From NCBI GenBank assembly GCA_911728455.2, contig OU452225.1:14978731-15042730 (forward strand): DNA of 64,000 nt. Direction: 5' to 3'. Each line of letters starts with the position of its first letter. The first letter of the stretch is position 1. Both the position numbers and the translations under genes were made by a program. The notes below the pieces were generated by a model. It did no database searches, had not been told where the DNA came from, and saw only the letters and a program-made list of their open reading frames with translations. This DNA is from Marthasterias glacialis. Lineage: Eukaryota > Echinodermata > Asteroidea > Forcipulatida > Asteriidae. This document shows positions 47,105 to 60,221 of this stretch, in pieces.

Positions 47105-48984
47105 AGGGGTGGGATTTGGAAGTTTGATTGATTCTCCTTGTTTAGCTTCTATGGAAGTTTGCTGGTAACTGGCCTCTAAATCGAACATGTCTGGATTTGC
47201 TGAGCAGGTTTAGTGTTCAAGTCACAACCCCTAGCCCCCACTCGAGCAATGATGGTATAAATCCATCCAGAAGAAGATAAAGGTTAAGGTTAGTGAGAAG
47301 AAGGCCAGTGACAGTCCAAAAGCCAATAACCACTGAAAGGCCGTGAATGAATGCATACGAATGTATTTTATCGCCAATGTATAAACTTCACGGTGTGTCC
47401 TGAAATAACATTTATGTGGTTTGCCATGCCACCGACCCCACTTACCAAGCCATTATATTACCTGCTACTCCTAGTGGATTGTTCCATCTGTGTAGCTGAG
47501 TAGAATCTCTTATAACACATGGCAGTTATAAGATCTTATCAATATTTGACGACAGTTTGTAATGAGTTTTGTTATTCATTATGAGGAGTTATGAAAACAG
47601 TTTTGAGATTTTGAGATTTGAAGGTTTGCATGGTGGAGAGAGCATACTGTCCGAAACGTTGAGAAATACCAAGGGCTCTTCTCAGAGCCACCACCTCTAC
47701 AAAAGAGTTGTTACATGGTGTCACCGCAAGTTCCTCCTTATTGAAAACAGTTTTGTTTTCTATTCTAATGTGTGTTTTCAAAAGATTTTCACCACTGAAT
47801 CAGTGTCATTCAGTAAGTCTGTATCCCCTAGGTCATTCAGATGTACTCAATTTTGCTTTTAACTTTGAAGCAAGTATTCAAACATTGAGACCAACATGTT
47901 TATTGTCCTATTGGGTCAGTATACAAAGCATGGGGAATCTGTAAAGAGAGTTGGTAGTTTTTTTATGAATTAGTCAAAACTTTTTCTCAATGGTTTAATT
48001 TCAATCTTCTAAAATATAACCATGAGTGAGTGATCAATGTCTTTGGCCACCAGAGATTCCATCATCAAAAGAGACTGAAAAAAAGCAACACTCTTCAGAT
48101 CAGTCAGTTTCATTCCTATTCAACAATAAGAGGTGCTTAATCATTGATAGTATTGCTTCATCACACAGCTTTAATACCAGACAGAGGGCAGCTGAATATA
48201 TGGCTAGGCTAATATAAAACTCATTAGTCCAAACAAAGTTAATCCTCAAATCCCAGCTTCATGTCCTCACTCTTCATTGTTCTGCCAGAATAATTTTCAT
48301 TCAAACAACAGCAATCTTAAGAGGGAAAAAAACATTTAATGGTGGTAGTAGCCACCATTTTTACCAATTATTGTCCCACAAATCCAATTTTGCATTGGAG
48401 GGCAGTGCGCTCAATGAGGCAAGTCTATTTTTGGTATTGTCTGTTGCTTAGCAGGCTAGAATCATTCATGGTTCTGTGGACATTTTGATTAGGTGTGGAA
48501 GCACCAGTTTGTCTTGATTGGGTATCTATCAGTGTGGTAAAAAGGAAGGTTATTTAGGGGGGCTGGAAATTGGACTGTAAATGGTTACAAGAATAACCTA
48601 CAAGGCTACTGTGATCAGTAGTTTAATTTAATTGAGCTACTTATAGTTGTGGATAATCCTGCATTTTTCCTCTCAGTGAATCTGAACAAAAGAAAGGTGT
48701 TTTTCCTGTTGTTACATGTTTGTTTGCCCACTACTTGTGGATGTTGACTTCTTTCAATTTCTGTTTACAGAAATCAGGCTTGAAATATTCTGCCTTCTTG
48801 GAAACAGTATTATTGGCTAATACAATGTGGTTATGAATGCATTGGGGGTTGAGAAATTGTCTGCAACTCTAATGTCTTTGTTGCGTGTGGAGTTTTAGGT
48901 ACTTAGTTATTAATTTATTAAGTAAATAATATATTTATTTATTTTTGTCTCGTTTCTTTATAGTAGTCGATTACATGTGTTAGG
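47105..48984. other. Unique non-coding DNA
   Basis: At 47620-47710, CATACTGTCCGAAACGTTGAG is followed by CTCTTCTCAGAGCC. This looks repeat-like, but I cannot assign it. The rest shows no recognised feature. Confidence 0.4.
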
Positions 48985-49055
48985 ATAGTGATGAATGGAT
49001 GGAAATGTAAAGTGCATTGAGATGTTGTTGTGCAATAAGAAATAGTTATTATTGT
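48985..49055 (+). mobile_element. Possible LINE 3' end remnant
   Basis: GTAAAGTGCATTGAGATGTTG, then TGCAATAAGAAATAGTTATTATTG, resembles the GTAAAGCGCTTTGAGA...TATAAAT(ATT)n end of CR1/L2-type LINEs. No RT blocks are found upstream. Confidence 0.4.
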
Positions 49056-50940
49056 TTTCTCCTATTCTTCCTATTCTTCTTCTTCTTCTTCTTACTATTG
49101 TTATTAGAGTGCTCTTTGTTAGTTCCCATTGTCATTTGTGATAAAGCTCTATCACAATTATCATACCGATATCTAAACAGGTCAATCTCCTAAAACCTCT
49201 CTAACCATAACGCGTTTCACTGTCATTCATATGCAAATTATAAACGTTCAAATTTTAAGTAGGCTAAATATATAGTTAATTGCTTCCATCCCAGTTGTGT
49301 AATTAAAGCTTCATTTACTTGGTCATTCAATGGTGTTTAAATCTCAAAGAAAGTAAAAAGGTTTGCTTGGGGCATGTTCCCACGTTAACATTAGTATTGT
49401 GTATCAATTCCCTATAGAGGAATTCTGTTTGTAGCAAGATGTTTTTTACACATCTAAGATTCAGGATGATATTAGAATAATATGGTATTCATTGTCCCCT
49501 GAAGTCTTGTGTCTCTCTTCATCTCCTGAAAGTAACAAGTTCTACTTTAGTGATTGATCAAGGAGAATCAATTCTTTTTCATTAAAAAAAAAAGTATTTC
49601 AAAAAGTGTTGCATGGAAGAGTAGGGAGGGTTTGGGTTTTTTCTTTTAAGAATTAGTGCTTCATGAGGGTGGTGAGCTTTCAGGTAAACATTTAAATATT
49701 GTTTTCAGTTTGTGCTATATCCCCACAGGAGTTAGTGTCAATTAAAACATTTTCCTTTGAGGATTTTGGCCGCAACAAGGTTCATCTATAAAACCAGCGA
49801 GAAACCTGTATTGCATTATTTGAACAAAATGATCAAACCATGCACATCTCATATTTTTCCCGCCTTATCATAACCAGATAATTTTATAAGTGATATTTAA
49901 AACAAGGAAACCAATCAGCCACTGGGGATTCAACACTAACATGCAAACTTCTGTATTGATAGTAAATTAACACCCACATCAAATTTTGCTGTAATCCTTT
50001 TTTCTCCTTTTTTCATATTGAGTTGGACAGTGGTCACTTTCAATTTGGAGATTTTTTATTTATTCAACTGAAGTGCGTATATGTTTATCAAGTACACTGA
50101 AAGGGTATTGGAATATTTGTAAGCTGCCAAAGTACAATAAACTACAATCAGTGCCCTCTCTAACCATCGTTAGCTGGTACGCAGTAAACAAGAATCTTGG
50201 CAAGAGCTAAACTCACAGTCAATCAAACAACCCATACTCTTGAGTTTTAATTAAATTGTATCTTGTGACTGTCTGTTTAGGAGCCTCCGTCCAAACAACG
50301 ACAACCTAATCAGGCAGCTCATCAATAAATTGCCATCAATAAAAAAAAAAAAAAAATGGCCGGGCACTCGTAGGACATTCCAGTAGAGTTTCTTATCAGA
50401 TTATAGAGGCAGTTGGTTGTTTGCAATTAGTCCGTTTCGTGCGCAGTGTAGAGATTAACATGGTGATGTGTTTGTTCGCTTTCATTTAGTTCCATGTTTT
50501 TTCAGAAAGTGTGTGTTGACATAACTGCTGTCGAGTCAATGTATATCCATTGACAGTGGAACCTGCTTTTCAACTAGTTTGTGTTTGTGCCTGGAAAATC
50601 TCTGATTTTCATCTTGATTAGGACAGGTTGTAATACCACAAATATTCATATTTAAAAAAATATAGCCCCAAATATAGCCCTAAATATAGCCCCAAATAGC
50701 AATAAAGTACTTTATTGGCAATTCACCGTATGTCAATAGCTGTTTATATTGTAGATGAAAGAAAAACGTCTTTAGAAAGTATCTTCATTTCCCTAGAGAC
50801 TGAATGGTATCACCCTATAATGCAGATATACACTGCTTGATACAGGAAAACAAGTTCACATATTTTTTTGTTTACTTATAGCCTGCCTGCATATAAGGAA
50901 GAGAATATCAACAGACATTCTTTTCAATGATGTTCATAAT
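49056..50940. other. Unique AT-rich non-coding DNA
   Basis: A (TTC)n run lies near 49078-49093, an A run near 50341-50356, and three copies of AAATATAGCCCC (about 50657-50698). No gene or dispersed repeat is recognised. Confidence 0.45.
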
Positions 50941-51243
50941 TTGAAAGCCCCAGCTCGACATTGGTAAGAAAGAAAAACATAAATGTTCACAGATGTATAT
51001 TTATACCTTAAATAGCTGAAGTGTTAGCGCCTTTAGATAATAAATGATATAAGATCCAAAATTAATTTTCGTCCCATGTGAGACCAAAACTCTGCCTAAG
51101 AATGCATTTTTACCGTTTTCTCACCAATGAAACAACGAAATGAGCTGAAATTTTCACTGTTTTGTTTTATTGTATATATCTTGATTTGTGCAAGGAATGG
51201 AAGCATTTACAGACACTTTACCACTTTTGAGCTCAGGCTTTCA
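50941..51243 (-). mobile_element. TTAA-flanked MITE (family T), copy 5
   Basis: A reverse copy shortened to about 303 bases. The flanks are TTGA and TTCA, apparently changed TTAA sites. It starts AAAGCCCCAGCTCGACATTGG and ends TTTTGAGCTCAGGCTTT. The CAGGCAGAAATATTTC part is reduced. It is the most worn of the six. Confidence 0.8.
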
Positions 51244-53499
51244 GTAGAAAATGAAAATGACCAGTTAAATTTTACAAGAATCAGTCATGAAAAACCTGAT
51301 TCAAATGCATTAAGTATTGACCCAATTCACCTGACGTCATCCCAATAATGTTGGTTGCGCCATTTTGGGAGTCAATGTCCCTGTGTGTTAAACAGTGTCG
51401 TGCCAATTTTAGTCGACGCTGGGTTTACGCAGCCTGTTGGATTGAGGGCTGAGTGTGGCACAGTCGCCGCGTGTGACGTGCGTGCAAGGGGTCAACTGAC
51501 CGTATTTTGACCACATGAGAGCGCTTTCATCGGCTAACCTTCTCGAATCACAATTACAGCTTTACCTTTTTGACTGCCTGTATTGTGTATTCTTGTATTA
51601 ATGGCCGAATATATAACATAGTAATAACAACAATGGCGAAAAAAAAAACCTAGTTCGCTTCACTTGATTTGCATCACTTAAATTTGGTTCACACATGACC
51701 TCATTTGGTCAAAAATACTGGGAATTAACGTACTCTGTCTGGATAGTCTGACTAGTTGCTGTGTGGCTCTGTGGTTTTATTCAAAGAAAACAAGCTCACC
51801 TATTGTAACTGCACAATAAAGTTTTCCCATGGCTTCACCTTTGTAATTTTTCCCAAGAGTTGTAATTTTTTTTTTATTCAAGACTAGATGTCAATGAAAC
51901 TTCGAAAAAGCCTTTAAATCAATTACATCCAATGATGGTTAAGTCTGTGCAAGTTTAAACCACTAGCAATATTTATTTCGTTTGCCTGAAGTTGACCTTA
52001 TATTTACGGTCCAACCCACCCTCAAGCTGTTCTCCCCCCCCCCCCCCCCCCCGTGAAGACACAAAATGCCCCAGGGTTGGTCCATGACAGACAAGCATTG
52101 ATTTCCCAGACAATCCGGCCATTTTAGCCTTCGGTGGTATTCCCATTCTGCACTTTGTTCGCTGCGTATTGATCGAAAGTCCCCTAAAAAAAATTATGAA
52201 GTGGCCTGACCAATCACGGAGTTTTTCTGAGACAGGTGAGAGGAAACGTTTGCTGCTAAGTACGTATTGTGTGGACACCTCCATTGGTAAATGACAAGGC
52301 AAAAGGTAAGGGACATTACAATTGGGGTATTCACAGCTCCTTTTATGTCTGGCTTGTGAAAAATGATATCACATAAAAATAGCTACAGTTGACTTATTGC
52401 CATTTGCCTGTATAGGTGTATATTATGCCTGTTTTGTTCCAAATATATTTTCCTGGTACTGAGTGTGCAGTTATTATCACAAGGTAGGACAACAATAACT
52501 CATATTTTTCATAACATCATCTGCTTTACAGATGACATTTGAAAAATAAAATTACACTCATTTGCAATATCACTTTGATCTTTTGATCCAATACTTCGAT
52601 TGTCCTATCCAGTCATAAGTAGTAAAAAGGTCTTAACATTTTCCATGTTTTTTTTAGTGGCCTCTGTTATTGTAGCCTTGGTTTACAAGAGCTGGACCTC
52701 AGAAAGGCCATTCTCATCCACATACTGACTGTGTTGGTTTGTAAATACAATATTTATTGAAATTATTTTGTATCTTTTTTTTTTTATCAGTTCCCTGCTC
52801 TCAGTACAGTATGAAGGAGCTGTCCTTCCCAGCCTCATTTTGGTTGCATTGATCTGCATAGAATAAAAACAAAATGTCTGCTCTGTGGATGGATTAGTAT
52901 TGAAAAGATAACAGTTAAAATTCTGAATGGGTGTATTGTGTGGTCATTTGACTGTTCAGGTGATGCTTTATTCACCCATTCCCTCTGAACAGCTCTTCAT
53001 ATTACGAAGTTGGTGTCTACAGCATGGCATAAAAACCAAAACATTTCATCATTAAGCCAAAGACACATTCACAATCGCTGTCAGACATAATGATCCGTAA
53101 ACCATAAAAACAAAAGAACTTCACTTTCACTGGCTAGTTTTCATTTCATGCCAATTGCCTGTACTTCCAAAACTCTACAAATTATGTTCTTTCTCTCAAC
53201 GGCTGTCATGCCTTAATTCATTCCTTAGAAGACCTCTCAAGAAATAGGGACACAGGACCAGAGGAAAGGCATGAAACAGCGCGGCCAATTACTCTCTTCA
53301 CATTCTCCAAGCTACAAATCTTTCCACATCAATTAAAACATGTCTTCTTGAACTGCAAGCCCTAGGAATCTCTCTCTGTAGTCTATTGCCTGTAAATATT
53401 AAACCTCAATGGTAAATATGCCAGAGAGCTTTTTGAGAGGCAGGGATACATACACCACCTCAACCAGTGTTCTCAGTTTTTTTTTCCCCTCCTCCTGTC
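51244..53499. other. Unique DNA with a CpG-rich block and a C tract
   Basis: 51325-51530 is CpG-richer and holds a perfect CRE-like TGACGTCA (about 51334-51341). A C tract lies at 52034-52052. 52825-52885 carries a worn family M1 fragment (CCTTCCCAGCCTCATTTTGG). No gene is supported. Confidence 0.45.
52825..52885 (-). mobile_element. MITE family M1, worn part copy
   Basis: CCTTCCCAGCCTCATTTTGG, then TTGCATTGATCTGCATAGAA, matches the inner and right part of copy 1 (CCTTCCAGCCTCGGTTTGG, TTACATTGGTTTGAATGGGA). The ends are lost. Confidence 0.5.
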
Positions 53500-53960
53500 T
53501 CTTTATTGGCTAACTGGCGGACAAAGATGTTGCATATCGCTAGGCATGAACCAGCCTGACATTTACTCGGCGAGCTTGGGTTACAGGGCCTTTACTCCGT
53601 GGGCTCTATTGTCAGTGGGGCATTTAATTACTCTTGATTACTGATCGGGTTGCGGCTTTCAACGGGCCGATGCCCAGCCAAGAGTTTCTCCTGTGGTGCG
53701 CCACACACCAGAATGAGACTGGCTCACCGCACAAGGGCCAAGGAAGTTTGGGATCCGTAATGAGAACTGCACACCGGTGTTTTGTTTCATCGGTCAAGTT
53801 GGGCAAAGGACGAGTCAACGTAATTAATGAAATTGGTTTCATTTTAGTGCGGAGTGTATTTGTTTTGGAGATGTCCGCAGAAATGAAACTTGAGATGAGG
53901 CTGCTGGAATACAGAGCTATCGTCTTAGTTTGATTGTAATTAACGTAGATGAGACATGAA
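53500..53960. promoter_or_regulatory. Candidate conserved regulatory block
   Basis: About 460 bases of complex sequence, clearly less AT-biased than its flanks and free of repeats. It holds several homeodomain-type TAATTA/TTAATT cores (GCATTTAATTACTC, ACGTAATTAATGAAATTGG, GTAATTAACG), CCAAT-like and GC-rich words. Long frames are open on both strands (99 residues plus, 119 minus), as expected of low-stop, GC-richer DNA rather than a gene; neither is recognised. The regulatory role is inference. Confidence 0.35.
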
Positions 53961-54112
53961 AGGGGGCACCAAAATCTGCCCAACCCCTCTCAAGGTGCTC
54001 CAAGCTATGGCCCTGATGACCTATTTTTATGAGAGGTTACCAGCATTTCGAGGGATTAACTCACAATCGAAATTGACAAAGATTTGAGAGAAAAAGAATA
54101 TTTCTGTATCTG

Positions 54113-54146
<34 letters not shown>

Positions 54147-55603
54147 TTTTTTTTTTTTACTACTCAACACTAGGTTGTTTGATTCATTTTCAAAATGGTC
54201 CTCTTATTATAAGATTCCACATCCCTTCCCCTCTGTAGGAAGTTTATCATTTTTCCCTTAGAATTCCCCCCTGCCACCACTACCACTATCACCATTTTGT
54301 CCCATCCCCCACCCCCTCCATCACTCACTCTGGCTCGGAGTGGGGTTGACTCCCCGTAGTCTAAATTTGTGTTGATTCTGCATCCCATGTTGTTGCCTGT
54401 TGCGTTTCATGACATTGTATACCACTGTAGTCTACACTCATTAGTATCGTAGATCCCGGCTAATTACCTGGTATTAAGCTAGAATACCTGTGCTAGCTGC
54501 GTAAACAATCCATTGCAAATGTCCTGTGAAAATGTCTTGCTAAACTTGAGAAATCAGCTTTTGTAAGCATGGAATTTTCTCCAGAGGTTGAGACAGATTG
54601 TGAACTAAGATTGGGCTTTGTGGGTCTACGTGTGTGATATTTCAAAGAACATAGTCTAATTAGCCTTTTCGATCCTGAAAATTGATGTTATGTAATTTCC
54701 AGACTTTGCAGTAATTTAATGTAAATCTGTTGCAAACCTCTCAAGAAATGTAACCATCGGTGTTCGATTTCACAGTCTGGCCGGGCTCTGAAATGATTCT
54801 CTCTCATAAATTTTAATTGGATGTAACACTAATTGTACAGACGGGACAATATATTGTGTTCTTGGACAGTAAGATTTTACGCGCATATGCTAAGAAGATT
54901 CCTTCATCAACCAGCACAGTATGAACCTTGTCCTGTCATCTCAATGACTGGACGTCACTTCTCTCATCAGCCAGAGTTTCTTGAGACACTCTCCCAAGGC
55001 TGATGTGACACAAAGCTCGCATGGTGCCCAGCTAGCAATCAACCCGTCTCCATTGTTGAGAGGTGTGATGAGCCTAAATCCAATTCTACCAGCTTCTCCC
55101 TATGCCCGGGCGATTGTCAGGTGTTGAGTGCAGGCTTTTATTGGAGCGTGATTGGCCATCGGGACAGACAATGCCAGACTTCGTGTTGCTTCCTTCTGAA
55201 TTAGGAGACGGAGCAGACAATTAGTGACCTGAGAAAAAAGTCTTGTCCTGGCTGCAGCTTCTCTCTTCTTCTTTCCTTAATCTTTCGGGGTTGGCATAAC
55301 AGGGGAATTGTTGAAGCATGGAAAGAATTGTGATCAGTTGTTGTATTATGTGTCTAAAGTTTGTGACAGTGCAGGGATCATTTTGAAGCTTGACATATTT
55401 TCATGGTCTTACTTTCTGAAGGGAAGCAATGTGAATGTTCCAGGGCTGGCTTTTGTTCAAAATGCTCTTGTACCCATTTTAGGTACTTAATTATATCTAT
55501 TTATAATCAAAATAATGTGTGGTGTTTTCCCACCCATTAGCATAAATAGATTATTTCATGAACATTAGTTTCACAGATTAATGTACACAGATCACATGAG
55601 AGT
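53961..55603. other. Unique DNA with an (ATT)n run and a complex block
   Basis: An (ATT)n plus T run lies at 54115-54158. 55000-55250 is complex and GC-richer (ATTGGAGCGTGATTGGCCAT, GACAATTAGTGACC) and is a second candidate regulatory block. No gene is recognised. Confidence 0.4.
54115..54158. repeat. (ATT)n microsatellite with T run
   Basis: About ten ATT units followed by a T run. Confidence 0.95.
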
Positions 55604-55950
55604 TTAAAGCCCAGCTCAACATTGGTAAACTGACTGAGTGTGTATATACTTCCATTCTCTGCACAAATCAAGATATATGTAATAAAACCAACCTGTGAAA
55701 ATTTCAGCTCATTTCGTTTTTTTCATTTGCGAGAAAATGGTAAAAAAACATTCAGCATTTTTGTACGTGTTCTTAAAGGCAGAGTTTTCGTCTCACTGAG
55801 ACGAAAACTAATTTTAGATCTTTAAAAACGATAACACTTCAGGCAGAAATATTTCAAGGAAGGTTTTCTACCATCATTATCTTTATACCATGTAAGGTAT
55901 CTGTGAACATTTATGTTTTTCTTCTTACCAATTTTAAGCTGGGGCTTTAA
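55604..55950 (+). mobile_element. TTAA-flanked MITE (family T), copy 6
   Basis: 347 bases with TTAA at 55604-55607 and 55947-55950. It starts AGCCCAGCTCAACATTGGTA and ends CAATTTTAAGCTGGGGCTTT. It lacks the TCTTATTTCATTTATTATT block found in copy 1. Confidence 0.9.
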
Positions 55951-57689
55951 GTACAATAATACAACAACCAATTTAAGGGGACAGGTGTACAATTTTTCCA
56001 GAAATTGTCAATTTTCTTCCAAGTATTATCTTTTCAACTGGTTGTTTATCTCATCGACATTTTCACTAATAGTTTGTCTCTTTCTCTTCGTCTCTGACTC
56101 AATAAATGTAACTTCTCTTATATCTAAATGTAACAGAGAATACTGATGTGTGACTGTGGTTTTAAGAATAATGGGTACTGCATGTAGTGTTCTTCAAGGT
56201 GGATACTTTGCAGTATACCCCCACCCCCCACCCCCGTTCTTTGTAATCATCCCTACATTGTAATTCCACCTAAAAATAAGTCATTTCCACTTTGACATAC
56301 ACTGGGGGGCGTCCCCTACCCCATCCCACTCATCTCACATCCTCAATCACACCGTTACTGAAAAATTCCTCATCATGTGTTTCCTCAATGCCCCGTAGTT
56401 ACAGACGGTGTATGCGTCCCTCTCCGAGGACCCGCATCTGTTTCCAGAAGACGGCCAAATCCGACATGATATTCTCTCGTCTTTCCCTTCCACTTTTTCC
56501 CATTCCCTGTTTTCCCCACCAACGCAATGAATTAGATGGTCTCCTTGGAGATAACGTAAGACATGGAATGGCTCATAGCATCTGCTTGGCACACACGTAT
56601 GCGCGGTGTGAAGCCACAAGACACGCGGAATACAATTACTAGTGTTGTCACAAGTGGTTTCAGCATCACCTTTAAGGATGTTATTCCTTGGATTGTAGTT
56701 CCTCAGGCTTCTTTCTCACGTGCTGTCTGTCCGGACAAGCTCAGATCATGATATTTCTAATTCATGTTTTCCCCCCCTCTCCAATCTATCCCTACTTTCT
56801 TTCTCTTCATCTATCTCCCATTCTCTGTTGCATACTCCCGGGGTTTGGTTGCTGCATGTGTGGCTAGAGTCTTCACTGATGGCAAATTAATCATGGTGAA
56901 CTGAGCTGATGAATGACTTCAAAGGCAGCATTAGTGATGCTTGATACCTACAAGGTGATCCCAACTTGGCTTTCTTACCAACAGTTCAAAATACTGTCAC
57001 ACACCGCTCACTTGGTCAATGGTTATATCTCGTGCAGTAATAATGATCCAAATGATGTCATAGATTTTTTTACATCATCCTTGTAATGGATTAAATGTGT
57101 GAGACATGATAGAAAATGATTGGTACTTGACGATTTTAAATCTGAAATCTTACTGTTGATAAACTTGGTAGCAATGCCACTTGGCCTGAGAAATGTTTCC
57201 AGCTGAAATATTGTTAATCCCAATACACAATACTTATTCCGGGTTGTTAAATGGAATAACCAGGCTTGTAAAAAGTATGAACACACCCACAATCCCTAAC
57301 AAACCCGAAACTTTCCCTGATGTTATTTTCTCCAAAAACTCAACAACCTTTGTTGATGACATTTTCACAAGTTTTTTATTTTTATTTATATTGGTTACAT
57401 TTCTGTGTATTTGAATGAGGAAAGTAGTGACTCTCTTGTTGCTTTACTTCGTGCAAACGCAAAACAGCAAATCTAGTGATTCGTCGGTCATGCTAATTTG
57501 TGTAATTACAAAACTATTACCTCGTAGGTCCTGAAATTTGCCAACAATTTTAACAGCAATAAGCATGTCAAGAGTTTGTATAAAAAACAATTTGCAAAAT
57601 TGTGTGATTTTTGACTTATTCGTCACTTCGTGAAAACAGTGATGAAACAAATAACAAAGAATCTCTGTATGGTAGATGTTAACTTTGCA
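55951..57689. other. Unique non-coding DNA
   Basis: C-rich runs near 56217-56236. 56290-56650 is less AT-biased, with open frames on both strands (116 and 90 residues) and no recognised domain. The inverted TTCGTCACTTCGTGAAAAC motif lies near 57619-57637. Confidence 0.4.
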
Positions 57690-57880
57690 TCGGGGATAAA
57701 GAATATTATTTGGTTTTTTACCCATACACCGATGGGTGTTAAGCACTGTATACTCAGTACTTTCCCCGAGTCCTGTGAAAAAATCACAGGCATAATCCTC
57801 GCGTGGGATTCGAACCCACGACCCCCGCCATTCTAGAGCAGTTGTCTTACCAACTAGATCACCCCGACTGCCTGATTATA
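57690..57880 (-). mobile_element. SINE family A, reverse copy
   Basis: Reverse of the family A layout: GGGGATAAAGAATATTATTTG, ACCCATACACCGATGGGTGT, AAGCACTGTATACTCAGTAC, CCCCGAGTCCTGTGAAAAAA. Then the B box in reverse (GGGATTCGAACCCAC at 57805-57819) and the A box in reverse (GTCTTACCAACTAGATCACC). It is among the better preserved copies. Confidence 0.85.
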
Positions 57881-59419
57881 AAGCAACAGACAACAGAAAA
57901 GAACATAAGTATTATCTTGATGAAAATGATCATCTGCAATGCATTGTATTGTTCTTTTATGCAGGGTCTTGGCCATTTAAGTAGTATTTACCGCAGATGG
58001 CATTTTGTCTTGCTGACCTCTTGACCCCAACTTTGGAGCATTTGCAAAGAATTTTGTAAGTTTCACTCTCACTACATCATATTTTGGAAGTCCCAAAAAT
58101 TGTACTGTACTATGAAATACAATGAAAACTGAATAATAGTCAACAACAACAAGAGTTTGTTACCAGAGCTTCAAAGAAGGTGTACATTTTTTTAAAACAG
58201 AAAACATTTTTGTCACTTTGAAAGATAATTTTCGATCTTGAAGACCAGAGGAGCGATAATGGATGCTTCCACTTTGGTTGAAGGCACTAGACATATGTCT
58301 TTTAAGGGGGTATAGTCAATCATTCTTTTACACTCATTTCCATACGGAATAAAAGTAGTCCATGAAGCCAAGGACAAAGTGCAATTGACTTTAGACTCAA
58401 GCAAATAAGTTTAAACCTTTACATGCACCAAATGATACTCCCGGGTGCAGAGAAGCAATTAACCGTAATGCATTTGTTCCTCTGCTTCTCAACTGACGGA
58501 TTTCCAGGTCAGCTTGTGGTGAGTGTTACTTTTATAAGTTTGAAATGGAGGAGTCCACAGCAGCCCCTTAGACTGATACCATTTGAAAATTCTGCTCCTT
58601 CCTTTTCCTAGCCACCTTTTCGTGCACCTGCGTTTGCTGTAACCCATTTATCTGAATAAATTCAGCAGGTGGCACGGTTGCAGCATACTCAAACTTGAAA
58701 AACAAAAATCGTCTGTTCTAAAAATCGGTATATTTGCCACCATTTTTTTTGTGTTTTTGTGCTTGTTATGACCATTGGGTCCCTAAGGTGTACTTCATGT
58801 GCCCATGCCCTCAGTGAAAAAGGGGGGTAACCTTTTTACCCTGTGAAGACTTGCCTATTCGAGGCACACATCATCAAAACATCCCCTACACTTATCATTA
58901 TGTAGTCCAAGTCTAACCAGGACTTGATTAGCGTGGACTGCAAGGAAAGAGTTGGAGTGGGGATTGGGGATCTAAAACTCCACCGTGCATAGATGCGTAA
59001 ACATAGCTTAAATGTTAACAAGGGAACTGAGGTAGTCCGGGGGGGATATCTGGACTTCCTTTGGGAAATTTTCATGCAGAATGAGTGCAAAATACAGAAG
59101 GGAAAGGATGCATAATAAAAACAAATTACATATGCTAGGGGATTTGTGGTATGGGGTTGGAGAGTCCATTGAGTATTAAAAGTCCCACTGGTGCAGTACT
59201 GAAATAATAAAACACTCCCTTCTCAAATGTCTAAGGGGAAAAACACCAGTGAAATTCATAGCAATGGACAGCAATGACAATTAACCTGTAGAGAAACAAA
59301 GCAAATAACGAAGACAAATAATAATAAACTACTTTTTAAGATAATAAACACTTGTTGTATCACGCCCCCCCACTGTTTTTTAAAGGGCACCATGCATCTT
59401 GAGTTCCAGGAGGAGTTGC

Positions 59420-59468
59420 TTTTGTTTTTTCTTTTGTTTGTTTGTTTGTTTTTTTTGTTTGTTTTTTT
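59420..59468. repeat. (TTTG)n microsatellite
   Basis: Imperfect TTTG units with longer T runs. Confidence 0.85.
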
Positions 59469-60189
59469 GGGGGGGAAGTGGACTGTTCTGTCCAAGGCTT
59501 GCCTGATTGTTCCATATAGTTCCTGTACTGCAGCTTGCAAGGCTTGTTGACCCCATGCTTTTGTAAGAAGTGATTGTGTGAAAAGACACTGTGAGAGTTC
59601 TTGGGAGAAGATATTCAGGGACTGTTCAAAAGTTTAGACGATGGAGATAATCTTTGACTTAACAAAGCAGCCAGTGTAAATTGCTCAGGACTCTTGCCTA
59701 GAGGCCAGATGAAATCAGTGAAGAGAAAATATATCATGGTTTAGTCATGGGCGGAAGAGTAAATGTGAGACACACCCACGTTACCATCTCAGAGATGATA
59801 CCAAACAATTGTAAAAAGGAACAGCATTCTAATAAAATGTACCGTAGTAAATAACACAGAAAGAAACCTCCTGTAGAAAGTCATGTTTGCTGTACCTTGA
59901 CAAGTTAACTGCCATTCAAAGCAGACAATGTAGCCAGGCGGAGCCAATATCGGTCACCAATCTGGCATGGCAACAGTTTGAAGCCTCCTTGCCAAGGATT
60001 AGACACATGGGATGTCTTGATGAGAAACAGTAGACAAGCAGCCTGCTCACAGGATATTAAAGTCACATCCCTCCACTGGCGATGTTCTTTGCTTTGACAA
60101 TAATCTACAAGAGCAATCTCGCCTCCAAGAATATGAGGAGGGTAAAGAATACGAGTAAGGATGCAACGCTGGATGAGGATGGAGAGGGG

Positions 60190-60194
<5 letters not shown>

Positions 60195-60221
<27 letters not shown>
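60195..60221. repeat. (GA)n microsatellite
   Basis: A GA dinucleotide run. It yields spurious RERERE and SLSLSL frames on opposite strands. Confidence 0.95.

Noticed and set aside
47620-47710. Ribozyme-like CCGAAACGTTGAG block, as in some Penelope-type elements
   Set aside because: The needed CTGATGA core is absent, and no reverse-transcriptase block is found nearby.
57800-57870. tRNA gene on the minus strand
   Set aside because: It is the head of a reverse family A SINE with the family's tail attached.
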